Notes: generated by a model from the letters alone, not told the origin. A stretch of 45,701 nt of DNA from JAYFRC01 sp034926415 (GCA_034926415.1 JAYFRC010000074.1:1-45701), one strand, 5' to 3'; counted from the first letter of the stretch, positions 31,143 through 40,852 are shown. Numbers and translations: made by a program.

Positions 31143-31182
31143 AAGCGGAGGGAGTAAGAAAGGAATTTCTTGCTCCCCGCTT
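31143..31182 (+). repeat. Imperfect long hairpin between ftsL and the PBP gene
   Basis: AAGCG, GGGAG and AAGAAA on the left pair with TTTCTT, CTCCC and CGCTT on the right, with small bulges. No T-run follows, so it is more likely an RNA stability or processing element than a terminator. Confidence 0.45.
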
Positions 31183-31249
31183 GATATTAGGAAAGCCTTT
31201 CTGCTGAAGGGCGCGGCCGCCGCAGGCGGTAAAATGGGAGGAAAAGCAG

Positions 31250-33526
31250 TTGTCCGGTATGCCTGAAAAGAAAAATGCATCGGCGGCGAGAGCCAATAAA
31301 GTGCTGAAGAAGAGAACGATAGTGCTCTGTGGGCTTTTCGGAGTGCTGACGTTCGTGATGCTAGTCGGAAGGCTTTTCCAGCTTCAGATAATAGACCACG
31401 GCACGCTCCAGCAAAAGGCCGTCGCCCAGCAGACTAGAGCGACGACCATAACCGCCTCGCGGGGCACCATATACGACAGGAACGGCAATGTTCTTGCCAT
31501 CAGTGCGACAGCGGAAACGATATTTATTTCGCCGCACGAAATAGCGGAGAATGAGGAGGATACCGACCTCATCGCCGATAAATTATCCGAGATACTCGGA
31601 GTCGATGCCGACAGCGTACGCGAGAAAGAGACAAAGACGCAATCGTATTATCAAATGATAAAGCTTCGCGTGGAGCAGGACGTTGCGGATAAGGTCCGCA
31701 CGTTTATCAACGACAATGATATAAAGGGCATATATCTTGTTGAGGACAGCAAGCGGTATTATCCCTACGGCACGCTTGCCTCGCAGGTGATCGGGTTTGT
31801 CGGGACCGACAATGTCGGGCTTTACGGCACCGAGGCCCTGTACAACGACGAGCTCGAGGGCACGTCAGGCCTCGTTGTGACCGAAAAGAACGCTGCCGGA
31901 ACAGACGTGCTATACAAGTACGAGCAGTATTACGACGCGCAGGACGGCGACAGTCTCGTGCTGACGATAGACACAAACATACAGCACTATCTTGAGCAGG
32001 GCCTTAGCGAGGCCATTGAAAAATTCGACGTGAAGAACGGTGCCTTCGGCATCGTAATGGACGTGAACACCGGCGCCGTACTCGCCATGGCTTCAATGCC
32101 GACTTACGACCTCAACGACCCCAGCGCCATATACGACAGCAGGCTTTCGTCCCAGCTAAACGGCCTGACGGGTGACGCTTATATCACCAAGCTTGGCGAG
32201 CTTCAGCTCAAGCAGTGGAGAAACAAGGCCATAAACGATACCTATGAGCCGGGCTCCACATTTAAGATAATCACGCTTTCGACAGCTCTCGAGGAGGGCG
32301 TCATAGACGAGAGCAGCACTTTTTATTGCTCCGGCTCGATAAGAGTTCCTGGCTGGAACAAACCGATATATTGCAGCAGAAAAACGGGACACGGCTCGCA
32401 GACCCTGGCTCAGGCCGTCGCAAACTCCTGCAACCCCGCTTTCATACAGATAGGACTCAAGGTGGGCACCGAAAAATTCTATCAGTATGTCAAGGACTTC
32501 GGACTGATGGACAAGACGGGAATCGATCTTATGGGCGAGAGCAAGGGACTGTTCTTCGATGAAAAGAACTTTAACTCGCAGGTGGTTTCACTCGCTTCTG
32601 CCGCCTTCGGCCAGACCTTCACCGTCACGCCCATCGGACTTATAACGGCCGAGGCTGCCGCCGTCAACGGCGGTTACCTGCACACGCCGTATGTTGTTTC
32701 TCAGGTAGTGGATGCCGACGGCAATATCGTCAGCGAGCACGATACGACGCCCGTCCGTCAGGTCGTCAGCGAAGAGACGTCGAAGCGCGTCTGCAAGCTG
32801 CTCGAGGGCGTCGTCAACGGCGGCACCGGCAAAAACGCCTATATTTCCGGCTACCGCATCGGCGGCAAGACCGGAACCGCCGATAAGACAGGAAGCAAGA
32901 CCGCCGACAATCCGCAAGGCGACGTCATCGTTTCCTTCGTCGCAGTCGCGCCAATAGACGACCCGCAGATAATAATGCTCATAGCTATCGACACGCCTAG
33001 CCGTAACACTGGCTACTACGTCAGCGGCGGCATCATGGCCGCTCCGACAGCGGGCTCGATACTTTCAAACGTTCTTCCGTATATCGGAATCGAGCCGGAT
33101 TACAGCGCCGACGAGCTTGTCGGCGCGGATGCCGCGGTCCCGAATTGCATTGGCCTGACGGAGGAAGAAGCAAAGAGCAAGCTGTCCGACAGCGGATTTT
33201 CCTGCAAGATAGTCGGAAGCGGCGCAACAGTTACCGACCAGACTCCCGCAGGAGGCGCGATAGTTCCCGGCAACGCCGAGATAGTTCTCTATCTCGGGGC
33301 CGATAAGCCCGATACTAAGTGCACCGTACCGAACATCGTCGGAAAGACGGCGGAGCAGGCGAACAACGCCATAACGGGCGCGGGGCTTATAATGAAGGTC
33401 ACGGGCGACACGTCCGGAAACTCCGGCAGCGTGTACGTTCTGACCCAGTCCGTAGATGCGGGGTCCGAGGTCGATGCCGGCACCGTCATAGAGGTTCGGC
33501 TCACCGACACGTCGCTTGTCGACTGA
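31250..33526 (+). CDS. Class B penicillin-binding protein with two PASTA domains (SpoVD/Pbp2B type)
   Basis: 758 residues. One membrane segment (about 22-44) is followed by the dimerisation domain (R-G-T-I-Y-D-R-N-G) and a transpeptidase domain with catalytic Ser336 in STFK, a second motif S-C-N, and KTG in G-G-K-T-G-T. Two PASTA repeats lie at the C-terminus (about 625-690 and 695-756, each starting V-P-N-x-x-G). It cross-links septal or spore peptidoglycan with its FtsW/SpoVE partner encoded downstream. The start is TTG 31250, correctly spaced from GGGAGGA; ATG 31259 is possible but poorly spaced. Vegetative PBP2B or sporulation SpoVD cannot be decided by sequence alone. Confidence 0.93.
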   Translation: MSGMPEKKNASAARANKVLKKRTIVLCGLFGVLTFVMLVGRLFQLQIIDHGTLQQKAVAQQTRATTITASRGTIYDRNGNVLAISATAETIFISPHEIAENEEDTDLIADKLSEILGVDADSVREKETKTQSYYQMIKLRVEQDVADKVRTFINDNDIKGIYLVEDSKRYYPYGTLASQVIGFVGTDNVGLYGTEALYNDELEGTSGLVVTEKNAAGTDVLYKYEQYYDAQDGDSLVLTIDTNIQHYLEQGLSEAIEKFDVKNGAFGIVMDVNTGAVLAMASMPTYDLNDPSAIYDSRLSSQLNGLTGDAYITKLGELQLKQWRNKAINDTYEPGSTFKIITLSTALEEGVIDESSTFYCSGSIRVPGWNKPIYCSRKTGHGSQTLAQAVANSCNPAFIQIGLKVGTEKFYQYVKDFGLMDKTGIDLMGESKGLFFDEKNFNSQVVSLASAAFGQTFTVTPIGLITAEAAAVNGGYLHTPYVVSQVVDADGNIVSEHDTTPVRQVVSEETSKRVCKLLEGVVNGGTGKNAYISGYRIGGKTGTADKTGSKTADNPQGDVIVSFVAVAPIDDPQIIMLIAIDTPSRNTGYYVSGGIMAAPTAGSILSNVLPYIGIEPDYSADELVGADAAVPNCIGLTEEEAKSKLSDSGFSCKIVGSGATVTDQTPAGGAIVPGNAEIVLYLGADKPDTKCTVPNIVGKTAEQANNAITGAGLIMKVTGDTSGNSGSVYVLTQSVDAGSEVDAGTVIEVRLTDTSLVD

Positions 33527-33564
33527 ATGATAAAATTTTCCGATAACGAAAGAGAGGGCGTTGT

Positions 33565-35004
33565 ATGAAGCTTGGGGAGCTTATAAAAGGGATAGAAATT
33601 TTCGGCATGAGCGCCGAGGCGGATATGGAGATAGGCGGAGTCTGTTACGATTCCCGCGCGGTAAAGCCCGGAGATATGTTCGTGGCCATGAGCGGCTACG
33701 CCACCGACGGACACGGCTTTATCGGGAAAGCCGCTGCAAACGGAGCCGCCTGCGTCGTATGCGAGCGCCCTCCCGAGATAAATATACCGTATGTCCGGGT
33801 AGCCAATTCGAGAAAAGCTCTCGCCCTCATCGGAGCGAGCTGGTACGGCCACCCGGCTGAAAAGATGAAGATGATAGGCGTTACCGGCACCAACGGAAAA
33901 ACGACGACTACGTATCTTCTTAAAAACGTCCTTGAAACCTCTCTCGGAGCAAAGGTCGGACTTATCGGCACCAATCAGAACATGATAGGCGGAGAAGTAA
34001 TAGAGACCGAGCGCACGACGCCGGAATCCCTGGAGCTTCAGAAGCTTTTCGCGGAAATGTACGCCGCCGGCTGCACGCACGTCGTGATGGAGGTCTCGTC
34101 ACACGCGCTTTACCTGAACCGCGTTTACGGCATCGAGTTCGACGTCGGGATATTTACGAATCTCACTCAGGACCATTTGGATTTCCACGTTACGATGGAA
34201 AATTACTGCGACGCAAAAGCGCTGCTTTTCCGCATGTGCAGAATCGGTGTCTATAACGCCGACGACAAATGGAGCGACAGGCTGATGCGGGAGGCGACCT
34301 GTATTAAATATTCCTACGCCGAAAACGCCGCCGCGGATCTTCGCGCCGAAAATACCGTGCTCGACGAATCACATGTTGAATTCGACGCTGTGACACATGA
34401 GGAGCGCGTCCGCGTAAATGTCGCCATCCCAGGCGGCTTCATGGTCTATAACGCGCTCGGCGTGCTCGGCGCGTCTCTGGCTCTCGACGTTCCTCTTGAA
34501 AAGAGCGCAGAGGCGCTCCGCACGTCGGCGCACGTCAAGGGCCGCGTGGAGGTCGTCCCGACCGGCAGAGACTATACCATGCTCATCGACTACGCACACA
34601 CGCCGGACGCAATAGAAAACGTGCTCACGTCGGTGCGCGGCTTTGCGAAAGGGCGCGTAGTGGCGCTTTTCGGCTGCGGCGGAGACAGGGATAAAACCAA
34701 ACGTCCTAAAATGGGCGCGCTGGCCGCGTCCCTGGCCGATTTCGTCATAGTCACGTCGGATAATCCACGCACCGAGCAGCCGGGGGATATTATAAACGAT
34801 ATACTTGCCGGAATGCGCGATACGAAGACCCCGTACGTCGTCATCGAAAACCGAGTTGACGCAATACATTACGCGATGGATAACGCAAAACCCGGCGATG
34901 TAATGGTGCTTTGCGGAAAAGGTCACGAAACGTACCAGATAATAGGTACGGTAAAACATCATCTTGACGAACGCGAGGTCATTGCCGAACACCTCAAAAA
35001 GTGA
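33565..35004 (+). CDS. murE: UDP-N-acetylmuramoyl-L-alanyl-D-glutamate--2,6-diaminopimelate ligase
   Basis: 479 residues. ATP-binding G-T-N-G-K-T-T-T (about 109-116), the H-x-x-M-E-V-S-S-H-A segment, and D-Y-A-H-T-P-D-A. The meso-DAP-specific motif DNPR is at 399-402, which predicts a DAP-type cell wall. It adds the third residue of the stem peptide. The gene ends at 35004 inside the first arm of an inverted repeat. Confidence 0.96.
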   Translation: MKLGELIKGIEIFGMSAEADMEIGGVCYDSRAVKPGDMFVAMSGYATDGHGFIGKAAANGAACVVCERPPEINIPYVRVANSRKALALIGASWYGHPAEKMKMIGVTGTNGKTTTTYLLKNVLETSLGAKVGLIGTNQNMIGGEVIETERTTPESLELQKLFAEMYAAGCTHVVMEVSSHALYLNRVYGIEFDVGIFTNLTQDHLDFHVTMENYCDAKALLFRMCRIGVYNADDKWSDRLMREATCIKYSYAENAAADLRAENTVLDESHVEFDAVTHEERVRVNVAIPGGFMVYNALGVLGASLALDVPLEKSAEALRTSAHVKGRVEVVPTGRDYTMLIDYAHTPDAIENVLTSVRGFAKGRVVALFGCGGDRDKTKRPKMGALAASLADFVIVTSDNPRTEQPGDIINDILAGMRDTKTPYVVIENRVDAIHYAMDNAKPGDVMVLCGKGHETYQIIGTVKHHLDEREVIAEHLKK

Positions 35005-35010
35005 TATAAT
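34982..35010 (+). promoter_or_regulatory. Candidate internal promoter at the end of murE
   Basis: TTGCCG (34982-34987), a 17-base spacer and a perfect TATAAT (35005-35010). The -10 belongs to the 11-base arm of the inverted repeat. It could drive mraY onward. Confidence 0.45.
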
Positions 35011-35131
35011 TCCGCCGTGGCGGCATTATATTGCACATTTCGGCGCTCCGCGCCGAAGCATTTGAATCCGGGGCCGTGCCGCCTCAGGCGACATAAAGCC
35101 AATTATATCACGGTGGGATTGTGATATAATT
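35001..35131. repeat. Inverted-repeat-bounded intergenic element (MITE-like)
   Basis: GTGATATAATT (35001-35011) is repeated in inverted form (35101-35111) and again in direct orientation (35121-35131). Inside are CCGCC/GGCGG and a perfect TTCGGCGC/GCGCCGAA hairpin. No ORF. The 111-base unit looks like a small structured or mobile intergenic repeat between murE and mraY. Confidence 0.55.
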
Positions 35132-35178
35132 ATTTACTGGAATGCAAAAGCGAGACAAAACAGAAGGGTTGGTCGACA

Positions 35179-36165
35179 GTGACGATAATAATAACGGCAG
35201 TCTTGTCGTTTTTGATAACGCTGCTCATAGGACGGGCGCTTATACCGGTGCTCCGCCGCATGAAAGCGGGGCAGAGCATAAGGGAGGACGGCCCGACCTG
35301 GCACATGAGCAAGCAGGGCACGCCGACGATGGGCGGAATAATGTTTATCGTCGGGGTCGGCGCCGCGGCGCTCATAGGCGGCTGGCAGGGCATGCTGAGC
35401 GGGCGCTTTGAACATATGTATCTTTTCCTGTTCGCGCTTGTGTTCGGGATAATCGGATATATCGACGATTACAGAAAAGTCAAAAAACATCAAAACGAAG
35501 GGCTGACCGCGCTCCAGAAATTTGTTCTTCAGCTCGCGGCGGCCGTCGCGTTTCTGTCGCTGATGCGTTGGGAAGGCTTTCTCACGCAGGATTTGTATAT
35601 TCCGTTTGCCAACGTGAGCATAACGCTGCCGTGGATCGTATATCTTATATTTGCGGCGTTTGTCATTGTCGGCACGGTCAACGCCGTCAATATAACCGAC
35701 GGAGTAGACGGACTTGCGGGCAGCGTAACGTTTCCGGTCGCGGTGTTTTTCACCTGCGCGGCCGCGTGGTGGGGCTATACTCAGCTCGGCGTGTTCGCTG
35801 CTGCGCTTACGGGCGCGCTTCCCGCGTTTCTCATCTATAATTTCCATCCTGCAAAAGTTTTCATGGGCGATACCGGCTCGCTGTTTCTCGGAGGTGCGGT
35901 GGCAGCGATGGCATTCGCATACGATATGCCTCTCGTGCTGATACTTGTCGGAATAATTTACATCGCCGAGACGCTGTCCGATATAATACAGGTCGCGTAT
36001 TTCAAGGCGACGCACGGCAAGCGGTTTTTCCGCATGGCTCCGCTGCATCATCATTTTGAAATGGGCGGATGGAGCGAGGTAAAGATAGTCATCGTGTTTA
36101 CGGCGGTCACGACGGTATTCTGCGCGCTTGCGTGGTTCGGAGTTATGTATCGCTTTGCGTTCTGA
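35179..36165 (+). CDS. mraY: Phospho-N-acetylmuramoyl-pentapeptide-transferase
   Basis: 328 residues with about ten membrane segments. The signatures are present: G-P-x-W-H-x-x-K-x-G-T-P-T-M-G-G, D-D-Y-R-K-V (active-site Asp pair), N-I-T-D-G-V-D-G-L-A-G, F-M-G-D-T-G-S-L-F-L-G, and M-A-P-L-H-H-H-F-E. It makes lipid I from UDP-MurNAc-pentapeptide and undecaprenyl phosphate. The start is GTG 35179 with AGAAGGG upstream. Confidence 0.96.
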   Translation: MTIIITAVLSFLITLLIGRALIPVLRRMKAGQSIREDGPTWHMSKQGTPTMGGIMFIVGVGAAALIGGWQGMLSGRFEHMYLFLFALVFGIIGYIDDYRKVKKHQNEGLTALQKFVLQLAAAVAFLSLMRWEGFLTQDLYIPFANVSITLPWIVYLIFAAFVIVGTVNAVNITDGVDGLAGSVTFPVAVFFTCAAAWWGYTQLGVFAAALTGALPAFLIYNFHPAKVFMGDTGSLFLGGAVAAMAFAYDMPLVLILVGIIYIAETLSDIIQVAYFKATHGKRFFRMAPLHHHFEMGGWSEVKIVIVFTAVTTVFCALAWFGVMYRFAF

Positions 36166-36204
36166 AGAGCGCGCTGGAATAAACTGTAAAAGGAGTGAAG
36201 CGGC

Positions 36205-37374
36205 GTGACGGAAGAACAGAATGCGCGCAGAAGAGAGCTTCGACGCGTGAACGCCGTCATGTCGAAAGGGCCTGTGGATATGCCCTTTCTGATGCTTGTA
36301 CTGCTTTTGACGGCGATAGGGCTGATCATGGTCCTCTCGGCGAGCTTCGCTTCGGCCTATTACAGCGCCGGCACGGGCCACAACGCCGCGTACTATTTTC
36401 TCCGCCAGAGCGTGTTCGCCGGCGCGGGGCTGATTGCAATGTTCATCGCGTCTAAGTACGATTACCATAAGCTGCGCAAATGGGCGTTTCCGATACTTGT
36501 TTTATCGGTACTTATGCTCGTGGCCGTTCTTGTACCGGGCATAGGCTCGACGCGCGGAAACTCGACGCGCTGGATAGAAATCGGAGGCCAGACTTTTCAG
36601 CCGTCGGAGCTTGCAAAGCTGGGAATAATACTTTATTTTTCGGCGCGCATATCCGTAGAAAAGGACAGACTGCGCGACATCCGCTGCATTATATGGCCGT
36701 ACTGCGCAATACTCGTCGTTATTGCGGGATTGATGATACTCGAGCCGCATCTTTCCGGAACGATACTTATTCTTGCCATTGCGGCGTCACTCCTCTGGGC
36801 GGGAGGCGTGCCGATACCGTACTTTATCGCCGGTGCCGGTGTGCTGGCCGCGGCCTTCGGCGCGTTCGTCGGCGTGTTCGGCTACGGCTCGAGCCGTATA
36901 CAGCTCTGGCTCGACCCATGGGCGGACGCGGTTGGAAAAGGCTACCAAACGGTGCAGAGCCTGCTTGCCATAGGTTCCGGCGGACTTGTCGGAGTGGGCC
37001 TCGGCAGATCTCGCCAAAAGTTTTTATATCTCCCCGAGGAGCATAACGATTTTATTTTTTCGATAATCTGCGAAGAGCTCGGATTTATCGGCGCGGTGCT
37101 GATACTCTCGCTTTTCACTATGCTCGTCATACGCGGTTACTGGATAGCGCTGCACTCACGCGACCGCTTCGGCAGTCTGCTTGTCATCGGTGTGACGACT
37201 ATGATGGCCGTGCAGGTATTTCTCAACGTCGCGGTCGTGACGAATTTCGTTCCGAACACCGGCATATCGCTTCCGCTGTTCAGCTACGGCGGCTCGGCGC
37301 TGCTCGTGCAGCTAGTAGAGCTCGGAATAATTCTTAGCGTGTCGAGGCAGATGCCCGCGCCAAAGGGCGGGTAA
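36205..37374 (+). CDS. ftsW: Lipid II polymerase of the FtsW/SpoVE (SEDS) family
   Basis: 389 residues with ten or so membrane segments. Family features: V-L-S-A-S near the N-terminus, F-Q-P-S-E-L-A-K in the middle (about 131-138), E-P-H-L-S-G-T, P-E-E-H-N-D-F-I-F with the loop around it, and the C-terminal N-T-G-I-S-L-P-L-F-S-Y-G-G. SEDS proteins polymerise glycan strands with a class B PBP. GTG 36205 has AAAGGAG upstream. Whether it acts at division, in sporulation or in both is open. Confidence 0.94.
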   Translation: MTEEQNARRRELRRVNAVMSKGPVDMPFLMLVLLLTAIGLIMVLSASFASAYYSAGTGHNAAYYFLRQSVFAGAGLIAMFIASKYDYHKLRKWAFPILVLSVLMLVAVLVPGIGSTRGNSTRWIEIGGQTFQPSELAKLGIILYFSARISVEKDRLRDIRCIIWPYCAILVVIAGLMILEPHLSGTILILAIAASLLWAGGVPIPYFIAGAGVLAAAFGAFVGVFGYGSSRIQLWLDPWADAVGKGYQTVQSLLAIGSGGLVGVGLGRSRQKFLYLPEEHNDFIFSIICEELGFIGAVLILSLFTMLVIRGYWIALHSRDRFGSLLVIGVTTMMAVQVFLNVAVVTNFVPNTGISLPLFSYGGSALLVQLVELGIILSVSRQMPAPKGG

Positions 37375-37453
37375 TGCGTCTTAAACATATTCGCGGTCGA
37401 ATTTATCCGGGTGCGTTTTTACCGCTTCTTGCGCGGTGGAAGGAATGGTCATA

Positions 37454-38575
37454 ATGAACGTTGTGTTTACCTGCGGAGGCACCGCCGGACATGTCAATCC
37501 GGCGATAGCGCTTGCGGGGATGATGAAAAAGAAAGATCCGAAAACGAAGGTTCTCTTTGTTGGTTCGGAAAAGGGTATGGAGCGTGGGCTTGTCAGAAAG
37601 GCGGGCTACGATTTCGTCGGAATAGAGATACAGAATTTCAGACGCAGCATGAAGCCTGCGAACATCGCGCACAATCTCAACACCGCAAAAACGCTGATGA
37701 CCGCACCGGGCAAGGCAAAAAAGGTCATACGCAATTTCCGTCCCGACCTTGTCGTCGGTACCGGAGGCTACGCGAGTTATCCGATGGTCAAGTACGCGTC
37801 GAAGGCTGGGATACCAACCGCCGTACACGAATCAAATATGGTTCCTGGCCTCACTACAAAAATGCTCGAACCCTTTGCGGAGCGCGTCATGGTCGGGTTC
37901 GAGGCGTGCAGGCAGTATTATAAAAATCCTGATAAGGTCATCGTCACAGGCACGCCGGTGCGCGGCGATTTTTTTGAGATGACAAAGGACGAGGCCAGGA
38001 AAAAACTGGGAATCTGCGACGATAAGCCGGTGGTGGTCACGTTCTGGGGCAGCCTAGGCGCGAGCAACATGAACGCGATGATGGAGGATTTCATAAAGCG
38101 CGAAATAGCCGATGAAAAATTCCATCATATATACGCCGTGGGCGGCAGCGGCTATGCCGCAATGAAAGAAAAGCTGAAAGCAGATAAAGTCGACGTCGCG
38201 GCATGTCCTATGGAGGATATGCGCGAGTATATCTACAACATGGCGGAGATCATGCGCGCCGCGGATATCGTTATCTGCCGCGCGGGCGCGTCCACGATAA
38301 GCGAGCTTACGGCTCTCGGCGTTCCGGCGATAATAGTGCCGTCTCCGTATGTCGTGAACAACCATCAGGAGAAGAACGCGCGGGTGCTTGAAAAGGCCGG
38401 AGGCGCGGTGCTTATGATTGAAAAGGAAACGAACGGGAACGAGCTTTACGACACGGCGCTGTGTCTTATTTCTGATAAGACTCGTCTTGCGAAGATGGGC
38501 GCGGCCATGGCCACGCTCGGAATTCCGGACGCGACCGAGCGCATATACGAAACGGTAATGTCGATAAAAAAATGA
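37454..38575 (+). CDS. murG: UDP-GlcNAc:lipid I GlcNAc transferase MurG
   Basis: 373 residues. GGTAGHVNPA lies near the start (about 9-18), followed by V-G-T-G-G-Y-A-S-Y-P, H-E-S-N-M-V-P-G, and the C-terminal donor-binding R-A-G-A-S-T-I-S-E-L and N-H-Q-E-K-N-A. It adds GlcNAc to lipid I to make lipid II on the inner membrane face. I chose ATG 37454 because GGAAGGA is 9 bases upstream; the two earlier in-frame starts overlap that site. Confidence 0.95.
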   Translation: MNVVFTCGGTAGHVNPAIALAGMMKKKDPKTKVLFVGSEKGMERGLVRKAGYDFVGIEIQNFRRSMKPANIAHNLNTAKTLMTAPGKAKKVIRNFRPDLVVGTGGYASYPMVKYASKAGIPTAVHESNMVPGLTTKMLEPFAERVMVGFEACRQYYKNPDKVIVTGTPVRGDFFEMTKDEARKKLGICDDKPVVVTFWGSLGASNMNAMMEDFIKREIADEKFHHIYAVGGSGYAAMKEKLKADKVDVAACPMEDMREYIYNMAEIMRAADIVICRAGASTISELTALGVPAIIVPSPYVVNNHQEKNARVLEKAGGAVLMIEKETNGNELYDTALCLISDKTRLAKMGAAMATLGIPDATERIYETVMSIKK

Positions 38576-38785
38576 TTTATATCTGATTTCGCCCCGGTAA
38601 AATCTACTTGTGCTGCTTGGATGTATGGGGGCAGGATCATCTTTACGCCGGCAGACGGCTTCGTCGTATGCGTTCCGAAAATCGCCTGCGGTCGCAGATG
38701 GACATCACTCCCCTCGCCCATGCAAACTGTCAACTTTCAATTCTTCCGCATAGTATGACGTAAGTCATAGAGCGGAGGAGAAGGA
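38576..38785. other. Intergenic stretch between murG and murA, repeat-like
   Basis: 210 bases without a supported gene, with several short inverted motifs. A small palindrome, ATGAC-GTAA-GTCAT (38755-38768), lies just before the murA ribosome binding site and may be an operator. The middle part (about 38610-38715) is open on the minus strand for a long run, which is unusual for non-coding DNA, and may be an interspersed repeat. Confidence 0.4.
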
Positions 38786-40045
38786 ATGAGTTATTTTGAC
38801 GTCACCGGCGGTAGAAGACTCGAAGGGGCGGTGCGTGTTCACGGAGCGAAAAACAGCGTGCTGCCGATACTGGCGGCAACGATACTTAACGGCGGAATAT
38901 CAGAGATAGAGAACTGCCCGCATCTGACGGATGTTGAAACTTCAATAAAGATACTGCGGCATCTCGGCTGCCGCGCCGTGCGGAAGGGAGACACGCTTTC
39001 CGTTGACACCTCGTGCATGTCGTGCAATGACGTTCCCGATTCGCTGATGCGCGAAATGCGTTCCTCGGTTATTTTTCTCGGCGCCATCATTGCAAGATGC
39101 GGCGAGGCGCGGATGTCGTATCCCGGTGGATGCGAGCTCGGACCGAGACCGATAGACATACATCTCTCGGCGCTGCGTTCGCTTGGCGCGCGCATAGATG
39201 AAAGCTGCGGCTGCATGAGCTGCTCGGCCGAGGGGCTTTCAGGGCGCGAGATAATACTTTCGATGCCTTCCGTCGGCGCGACGGAGAATATCATATTGGC
39301 CGCCTGCGGCGCGGAGGGCACGACCATCATCTGCAACGCCGCGCGCGAGCCTGAGATAGTCGACCTCGAGAATTTCCTTCGCGCCATGGGCGCGGACGTT
39401 TCGGGAGCGGGAAGCTCCACAGTGGCGATAAACGGAAAGAAAAAACTGCACGACTGTAAATACACGATAGAATCGGATCGCATAGTTGCTTCCACCTATC
39501 TTTCGGCGGCAGCCGCCCTGGGAGGGAGCGTGACCCTTGAAAATGTTGATTACAGGCGCTTTTCAACGGTGGTTTCGGCACTTTCGGAAGCCGGGTGCCG
39601 CATAGTCAGCGAAAGTGACAAAGTGCATATCGAGAGCGATGGAAGTCTGCGCGCGATACACCCCGTGCGCACCGCGCCCTATCCGGGATTTCCCACCGAT
39701 GCGCAGGCTGTGCTTATGGCGGCGCTGCTCAAAGCAAAAGGCACGACCGTATTCATTGAAAACATATTTGAGAGCCGGTACAGACACGTAGACGAGATGA
39801 TGCGTCTCGGCGCCAATATACGGACGGAGGGCAGAGTCGCCGTCGTGTGCGGAGTGGAGAAGCTCCGCGGCGCGCCGTTGCGCGCGTCCGATCTTCGCTC
39901 CGGAGCGGCGCTCATAATCGCGGCGCTGTCGGCCGAGGGAAACAGCCGCGTGGACGGCGTACACCATATAGACAGAGGTTACGCGAGCATATCCGAAGAT
40001 CTTCACGCTCTTGGCGCGGAAATAGAAAGAAAAGAAGAACAATAG
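38786..40045 (+). CDS. murA: UDP-N-acetylglucosamine 1-carboxyvinyltransferase
   Basis: 419 residues. The substrate-binding K-N-S-V-L-P-I motif is near residue 22, and the fosfomycin-sensitive catalytic Cys116 is in G-G-C-E-L-G-P-R-P-I-D. C-terminal F-E-S-R-Y-R-H-V-D-E and L-R-S-G-A-A-L-I-I-A segments are typical. It commits UDP-GlcNAc to peptidoglycan synthesis. GGAGGAGAAGGA precedes the ATG. Confidence 0.96.
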   Translation: MSYFDVTGGRRLEGAVRVHGAKNSVLPILAATILNGGISEIENCPHLTDVETSIKILRHLGCRAVRKGDTLSVDTSCMSCNDVPDSLMREMRSSVIFLGAIIARCGEARMSYPGGCELGPRPIDIHLSALRSLGARIDESCGCMSCSAEGLSGREIILSMPSVGATENIILAACGAEGTTIICNAAREPEIVDLENFLRAMGADVSGAGSSTVAINGKKKLHDCKYTIESDRIVASTYLSAAAALGGSVTLENVDYRRFSTVVSALSEAGCRIVSESDKVHIESDGSLRAIHPVRTAPYPGFPTDAQAVLMAALLKAKGTTVFIENIFESRYRHVDEMMRLGANIRTEGRVAVVCGVEKLRGAPLRASDLRSGAALIIAALSAEGNSRVDGVHHIDRGYASISEDLHALGAEIERKEEQ

Positions 40046-40086
40046 AATACCGCTGAGATTGGCGGATGCGAAAGAGAGGCGGGAGC

Positions 40087-40836
40087 ATGGCGAGAAGAAA
40101 CAGAAGACGCCGCCGAAGAAGAAGCTACGGCGTGTTTTATAAGATTATATCGCTGCTGGTAATATGCGCTGTCATCGTCGCTGCTCTCACGCTGTTTTTC
40201 AAAGTCAGGACGATAACCGTGACAGGGGATTCGCAGTACGGCGAGGAAGAGGTAATCTCCGCCTCGGGAGTCAAGGTGGGCGATAATCTTTTCCTTCTGA
40301 ATAAATACTCGATAGCCGAAGCGATACGCAACGAGCTTCCGGCGGTGGACAGTATAGGCATATCGCGCCGCCTGCCGGACACGCTGGTGATAAACGTGAC
40401 GGACTGTATTGAGGCGGGAGTCGTTGAGCAGGACGGCGTCGGGTGGCTTATAAGCTCGACCGGTAGAATAATAGGAAATGTGGAGCGCGCCGACGGAGAC
40501 GGATACATAACGATAGACGGCGGAGCACTTGATGCTCCTGAGGTCGGCGGAACCGCGGTATGGAAAGAAGACAACGAGAGCAACGGCGAAAACCTCGGGG
40601 CGCTTGTAACGGCGCTCTCGTCCTCCGGGATGATTTCCGATGTAACTGAGATAGACATTTCTGATTTGTCAAATATTTCCATAGAATACTCCGGAAGATT
40701 TACGGTGAAGATGAAGCGCGGGGCTGATTTTTCAACGCGTCTTGAAAATCTCAAATACATAATAGAACAGCTCGAGGATAATCAGAAGGGTACTATAGAC
40801 CTCACAATAGACGGCGAGGCTCACTATATACCTTAA
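40087..40836 (+). CDS. ftsQ: FtsQ/DivIB-type cell division protein
   Basis: 249 residues. A very basic N-terminus with a run of seven arginines is followed by one membrane segment (about 18-40), a POTRA domain (about 43-112; F-K-V-R-T-I-T-V-T-G-x-x-x-Y, then L-P-D-T-L-V-I-N-V) and the FtsQ beta domain. It scaffolds FtsL and DivIC at the septum. I chose ATG 40087 because GAGAGGCGGGAG lies just before it; an ATG at 40066 has no good site. Confidence 0.9.
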   Translation: MARRNRRRRRRRSYGVFYKIISLLVICAVIVAALTLFFKVRTITVTGDSQYGEEEVISASGVKVGDNLFLLNKYSIAEAIRNELPAVDSIGISRRLPDTLVINVTDCIEAGVVEQDGVGWLISSTGRIIGNVERADGDGYITIDGGALDAPEVGGTAVWKEDNESNGENLGALVTALSSSGMISDVTEIDISDLSNISIEYSGRFTVKMKRGADFSTRLENLKYIIEQLEDNQKGTIDLTIDGEAHYIP

Positions 40837-40852
40837 GGAGAAAAACCAAAAA

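Noticed and set aside
35134..36468. Minus-strand 444-codon frame opposite mraY and the start of ftsW
   Set aside because: Antisense to two certain genes; the Arg/His-rich sequence is a frame artefact.
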